Source: UBA5614 sp963667535
GTDB taxonomy: Bacteria; Cloacimonadota; Cloacimonadia; Cloacimonadales; Cloacimonadaceae
DNA: 64,000 nt
Direction: 5' to 3'
Assembly: GCA_963667535.2 (NCBI GenBank)
Contig: CAXXDU010000002.1
Coordinates: 1,674,001 to 1,738,000 of the forward strand
Below the pieces are notes generated by a model. The model had not been told where the DNA came from, searched no databases, and was given only the letters and a program-made list of their open reading frames with translations. Shown one piece after another: positions 62,201-64,000 of the stretch; the stretch's first letter is position 1, and every line of letters starts with the position of its first letter. The translations under genes and the position numbers were made by a program.

Positions 62201-62329
62201 CTTCATATCGGCTGCATTATCAACCCTATAATGAGATACTTCGTATCCTTCTTTCTTCAGTAGTGATATGGCAAGAATAGAATCGTCTTCATTATCTTCG
62301 ATAAAAAGCACACGCAGATTCTTCTTCAT
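59228..62329 (-). CDS. Soluble hybrid histidine kinase: receiver - 4 PAS - HisKA - HATPase - receiver
   Basis: 1033 aa with no membrane segment. Receiver 1 (about 5-125) has phospho-Asp57 (IIISDFAMPG). Four PAS/PAC domains follow (about 138-250, 268-385, 390-510, 515-640). HisKA has His666 in NMSHELRTPMNG. HATPase (about 765-880) has IENALKYTHKG, VQDTGIGIP and GIGIGLSIT. The C-terminal receiver (about 905-1030) has Asp961 in ILMDINLG and AVTGYTM. A cytosolic phosphorelay node with input at both ends; ligands of the PAS domains are unknown. No DNA-binding output. A TTGACA..CATAAT promoter at 62474-62503 lies 145 bp upstream. Confidence 0.93.
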   Translation of the reverse strand: MKKNLRVLFIEDNEDDSILAISLLKKEGYEVSHYRVDNAADMKKVILQSEWDIIISDFAMPGFSGEEALQIYNASGLDVPFILVSGSVGEDIAIRMLKSGAHDYIMKDKLNLLAPAVNKELTEYTNRKEKKRFLDELHVARAIVNSSPVVLWQWSLDTALPVLYVSENVRQFGYAPVEFTSGQILFKQIIHPDDDKVIFPIRVKNHAEGKKHYDLEYRIFCKDGSTRWVLDQSTIITDEIGHKNYVQGLLIDITGKKSSDDQLIASEKRFKELMQNMEMIAIILDSDGIIRFCNQYLLDLTGWKYSEIIDQNWFDLFTPQDIDLKVRVYSQLQINKMKTFGENEIVTKTGEWKTISWSNTTLFDTSGDVIGVASIGQDITERNRTKKELQEREKLYKSLVETSPDAICMLDLDGTIIYCNQRKADMFGFKQPEDLIGLNTFSLIDADFQNLIPEMTKQLFETGQIQALEMKFVTKTGERFWGELRSKLIADDVGNPKNAINILSDVTERKKMQEAWQESEVRFRSAFDNAPIGQELIALSGKLMRANKAFCDLTGYTYDELCNVSFRDFTHPDDLEDNENYVKKLVTGEQDYVNFEKRYVRKDGKHIWVSVSASLFRSATGTPQYFIAQVEDITHRKQIAQEMLIAKTKAEESDKLKSALLTNMSHELRTPMNGILGFTELIMQSSVLNEIKIMARMIDISGKRLLQTLDSIMLLAQLQAGTKAMPVKLIPMAMGDIVTEVALSMDELVKEKGLEYILDIKPDVYAEIEPKLLRSAIAILIENALKYTHKGSIRISLNADEIDNKKCALITVQDTGIGIPEHYKDVIFEEFRQVSEGYDRNYEGIGIGLSITQRIIELFNGQISVNSTPDVGSAFTFVLPLYTGVKIEKTETPKIEKNIRITPLAKPTTDIRVLIVEDNMINTKLLVNFLNSYCSMIDCASTGEAAVDMTKTNKYDAILMDINLGSGMDGLQAAQIIRKQPGYESTPIVAVTGYTMIGDKERLIEGGCSHYIGKPFNKDSIINMLNDVLVASN

Positions 62330-62473
62330 TTATCTCCTCAGCTGGCTAATCTATAATAAGTTAAAAACAGATAATACTGCAAGTTCGTAATATTACTTCG
62401 AAATTCCAGCGTTTTATTGTCAAGGTATTCATCAATCAAAATCCATTCCATACAACAAACAATTCGTGATAAT

Positions 62474-62503
62474 ATTATGTGGAAGTATGAATATTATTGT
62501 CAA
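62474..62503 (-). promoter_or_regulatory. Promoter candidate of the hybrid kinase
   Basis: Minus strand TTGACA (62498-62503), 18-bp spacer, CATAAT (62474-62479), embedded in ATATTTGTTGACAAT. The same ATATTTGTTGACAAT box is found upstream of the next kinase gene (63823-63828). Confidence 0.5.
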
Positions 62504-62566
62504 CAAATATTTCACTATCATGTACTCAATCTCGCCTTAATTATCAATATCGACCATATTAGTCAA

Positions 62567-63730
62567 TTATTTATCAGTAGAATCTGCTATTAGCGGGAAT
62601 TTCAAAATGAAGCTGCTTCCTTTGCCGATAGAGCTTTCAACTTCCATCTTTCCATTATGTCTCTCAATAAACTCCTTGCAAAGTATCAACCCCAACCCAC
62701 TGCCATGTTGTGCAGGGGCAATATTAATCAGTTTCCTCGGGTCTACTGAGAACAAATACTTAAGCTGTTCTCTGCTCATTCCAATGCCGTTATCCTCAAT
62801 CTTGATTATTACATAATTTGCTTGTTGTGAAGCAGAAATGCGGATTTGTCCTTTTTCTTTTGAGTATTTTATTGCATTGGAAATTATGTTTCTAACAATC
62901 GTGCAAAGCATTTTGTAATCGGCAAAGGCAGACAAGTTGTTTTGAATATCCATCGTAATGTTTATGCTCTTGTTCATTGCCTGGCTTTTAGCCAATTTCC
63001 AGCAATCATATATAACTTTCTCAATTGATACAATCTCGGGGTTGAAATCAATGGAGCCTGATTGTGATTTTGCCCATTCCAGTAAATTTTCCAGCAGGAT
63101 GAAAGAATTCTTTGCCGTATCGTTCATTTGATTAAGGAATTCTGATATTTCAGTTTTGGATAGTTTTGCGAGTTGCAGTTGCATAAACTCCGTAAGTGTT
63201 ATCAAAGAGAACAACGGGTTCTTTAGGTCATGTGCGATAATAGAAAAGAATTTGTCTTTCATTTTATTGAGATTGGACAGCTCTTCAGTGGTTTTTAATA
63301 ATTCAGCTTCCAGTTCTTTTCGTCTCTGAATATTTCTACAGGAAAAAATTCTGTAAACACAATTGTCTTCAGCGCTGGTTACATTTTTAACAACAATCTC
63401 GACCCAGCCATATTCGCCTGATTCCTTTCTTGAGCGCCATTCAAAAGCAACTTCATTTTCTTGTTCAAGACGGTCAAGAGCGGACTTTATTGCAGAGAAA
63501 TCTTCTTTATGCGCCAAATCAAAGATATTCTTGCTAATCATATTTTCAGAAAACCAGCCTGTTTCTCTTTGTACAGAGGGTGTTAAAAAGATAATTCCGC
63601 TTTTCTGACTCGAAATGCCGATAACATCATTGATGCTTTCCAAGATCAATGTATGAAATTTAACCGCATCTAAGTTCTTTTTATCAGATTCTATAATCAT
63701 TTGTAAATCACCATCGCTGATGTCACTCAT
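62567..63730 (-). CDS. Soluble PAS-domain histidine kinase
   Basis: 387 aa, no membrane segment. PAS (about 22-140: ISSQKSGIIFLTPSVQRETGW, WRSRKESGEYGWVEIVV); HisKA with His167 in FSIIAHDLKNPLFS; HATPase (about 265-380) with VRNIISNAIKYSKEKG, IEDNGIGMS and GSGLGLILCKEFI. The HDLKNP H-box is the common variant. It transfers phosphate to an unknown receiver, possibly the hybrid kinase downstream or the stand-alone receiver at 26467. Upstream, minus strand TTGACA (63780-63785), 18 bp, TCTAGT is a promoter candidate. Confidence 0.93.
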   Translation of the reverse strand: MSDISDGDLQMIIESDKKNLDAVKFHTLILESINDVIGISSQKSGIIFLTPSVQRETGWFSENMISKNIFDLAHKEDFSAIKSALDRLEQENEVAFEWRSRKESGEYGWVEIVVKNVTSAEDNCVYRIFSCRNIQRRKELEAELLKTTEELSNLNKMKDKFFSIIAHDLKNPLFSLITLTEFMQLQLAKLSKTEISEFLNQMNDTAKNSFILLENLLEWAKSQSGSIDFNPEIVSIEKVIYDCWKLAKSQAMNKSINITMDIQNNLSAFADYKMLCTIVRNIISNAIKYSKEKGQIRISASQQANYVIIKIEDNGIGMSREQLKYLFSVDPRKLINIAPAQHGSGLGLILCKEFIERHNGKMEVESSIGKGSSFILKFPLIADSTDK

Positions 63731-64000
63731 TCAAACCTCCTGATGTCAATAACACACTAGAAAAAAGTTAATAATTCATTGTCAAAACCAATTAAACATA
63801 TGCTTGCAATTCTCATTATAATTGTCAACAAATATTTAACATTAAATAGGGTTTCGATTATGCAATTGTACATGCTTGATGCTTTTATCATAATAGGGAT
63901 TCTTCCCGAACCATCAATATCCAGTCTTTGAAAATTATTCAATTTAGCAATAAATATAACCGCTGGGCAATATATGGGCAGAGTTTATATTGACAACTGC
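63731..64000. promoter_or_regulatory. Upstream region of the PAS kinase gene
   Basis: AT-rich, no gene supported. It contains two minus-strand TTGACA boxes (63780-63785 and 63823-63828); the first has an acceptable -10 (TCTAGT, 18-bp spacer), the second lies in the ATATTTGTTGACAAT block shared with the hybrid kinase promoter. Confidence 0.4.

Noticed and set aside
63757..63942. 61-aa minus-strand frame upstream of the PAS kinase
   Set aside because: AT-rich promoter region; peptide has no recognisable feature and it would cover the likely -35 sites.

Overview
The window looks like a chromosomal segment of a Gram-negative, low-GC anaerobe of the Candidatus Cloacimonadota (Cloacimonetes) type. 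This is inferred from three things: many secreted proteins ending in a YPNPFNPET-type C-terminal sorting domain (type IX secretion style), a PorV/PorQ-family outer-membrane protein, and a TonB/ExbBD system. The taxonomy was not tested by any search.

Layout. 1-6.0 kb is housekeeping: a truncated Uup-type ABC-F ATPase, a tRNA-Leu(CAG), and a minus-strand operon thiolase / class III aminotransferase / pyrG. 6.6-16.1 kb is an envelope operon: TonB-dependent receptor, exbB, two exbD, tonB, a 1028-aa secreted protein and a PorV-like protein. 16.2-26.2 kb is a tandem array of four large paralogous secreted proteins (Asp-box motif, calcium-type loop, sorting domain). Three of them have a TTGACA-N16 promoter and the first three share a look-alike terminator. 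26.4-35.0 kb carries a response regulator, a FemAB/GNAT-like protein, ddl, and a secreted protein / FecR / outer-membrane protein / CHASE2-adenylate cyclase set.

37.0-44.1 kb is a minus-strand block: YfhO-like membrane protein, RsmI-type methylase, a degenerate Nudix protein, then a compact operon that I read as hgcA-hgcB-arsR, followed by rarA. hgcAB are the mercury-methylation genes (corrinoid membrane protein and 2[4Fe-4S] ferredoxin). Here they overlap by ATGA, overlap a Cys-rich ArsR regulator, and start from a near-consensus promoter that overlaps an imperfect palindrome. This is the most consequential functional content of the window.

46.4-57.0 kb is an accessory, repeat-rich region with isolated genes: sorting-domain proteins, two paralogous lipoproteins, two members of a small unknown family, and one nuclease-like candidate. 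Its intergenic DNA holds several repeat families: (i) 20 copies of a small hairpin core in three arrays whose spacings are all exact multiples of 8 bp; (ii) about 190-bp double-hairpin elements next to the small unknown family; (iii) an about 73-bp repeat upstream of the same family; (iv) an 11-bp-period palindromic element, with further copies at 23.5 and 35.2 kb; (v) a 150-bp direct repeat. 57.0-64 kb returns to conserved genes: a fluoride channel gene behind a clear fluoride riboswitch, a nucleotide-sugar dehydrogenase, and two soluble PAS histidine kinases, one of them a hybrid with receivers at both ends.
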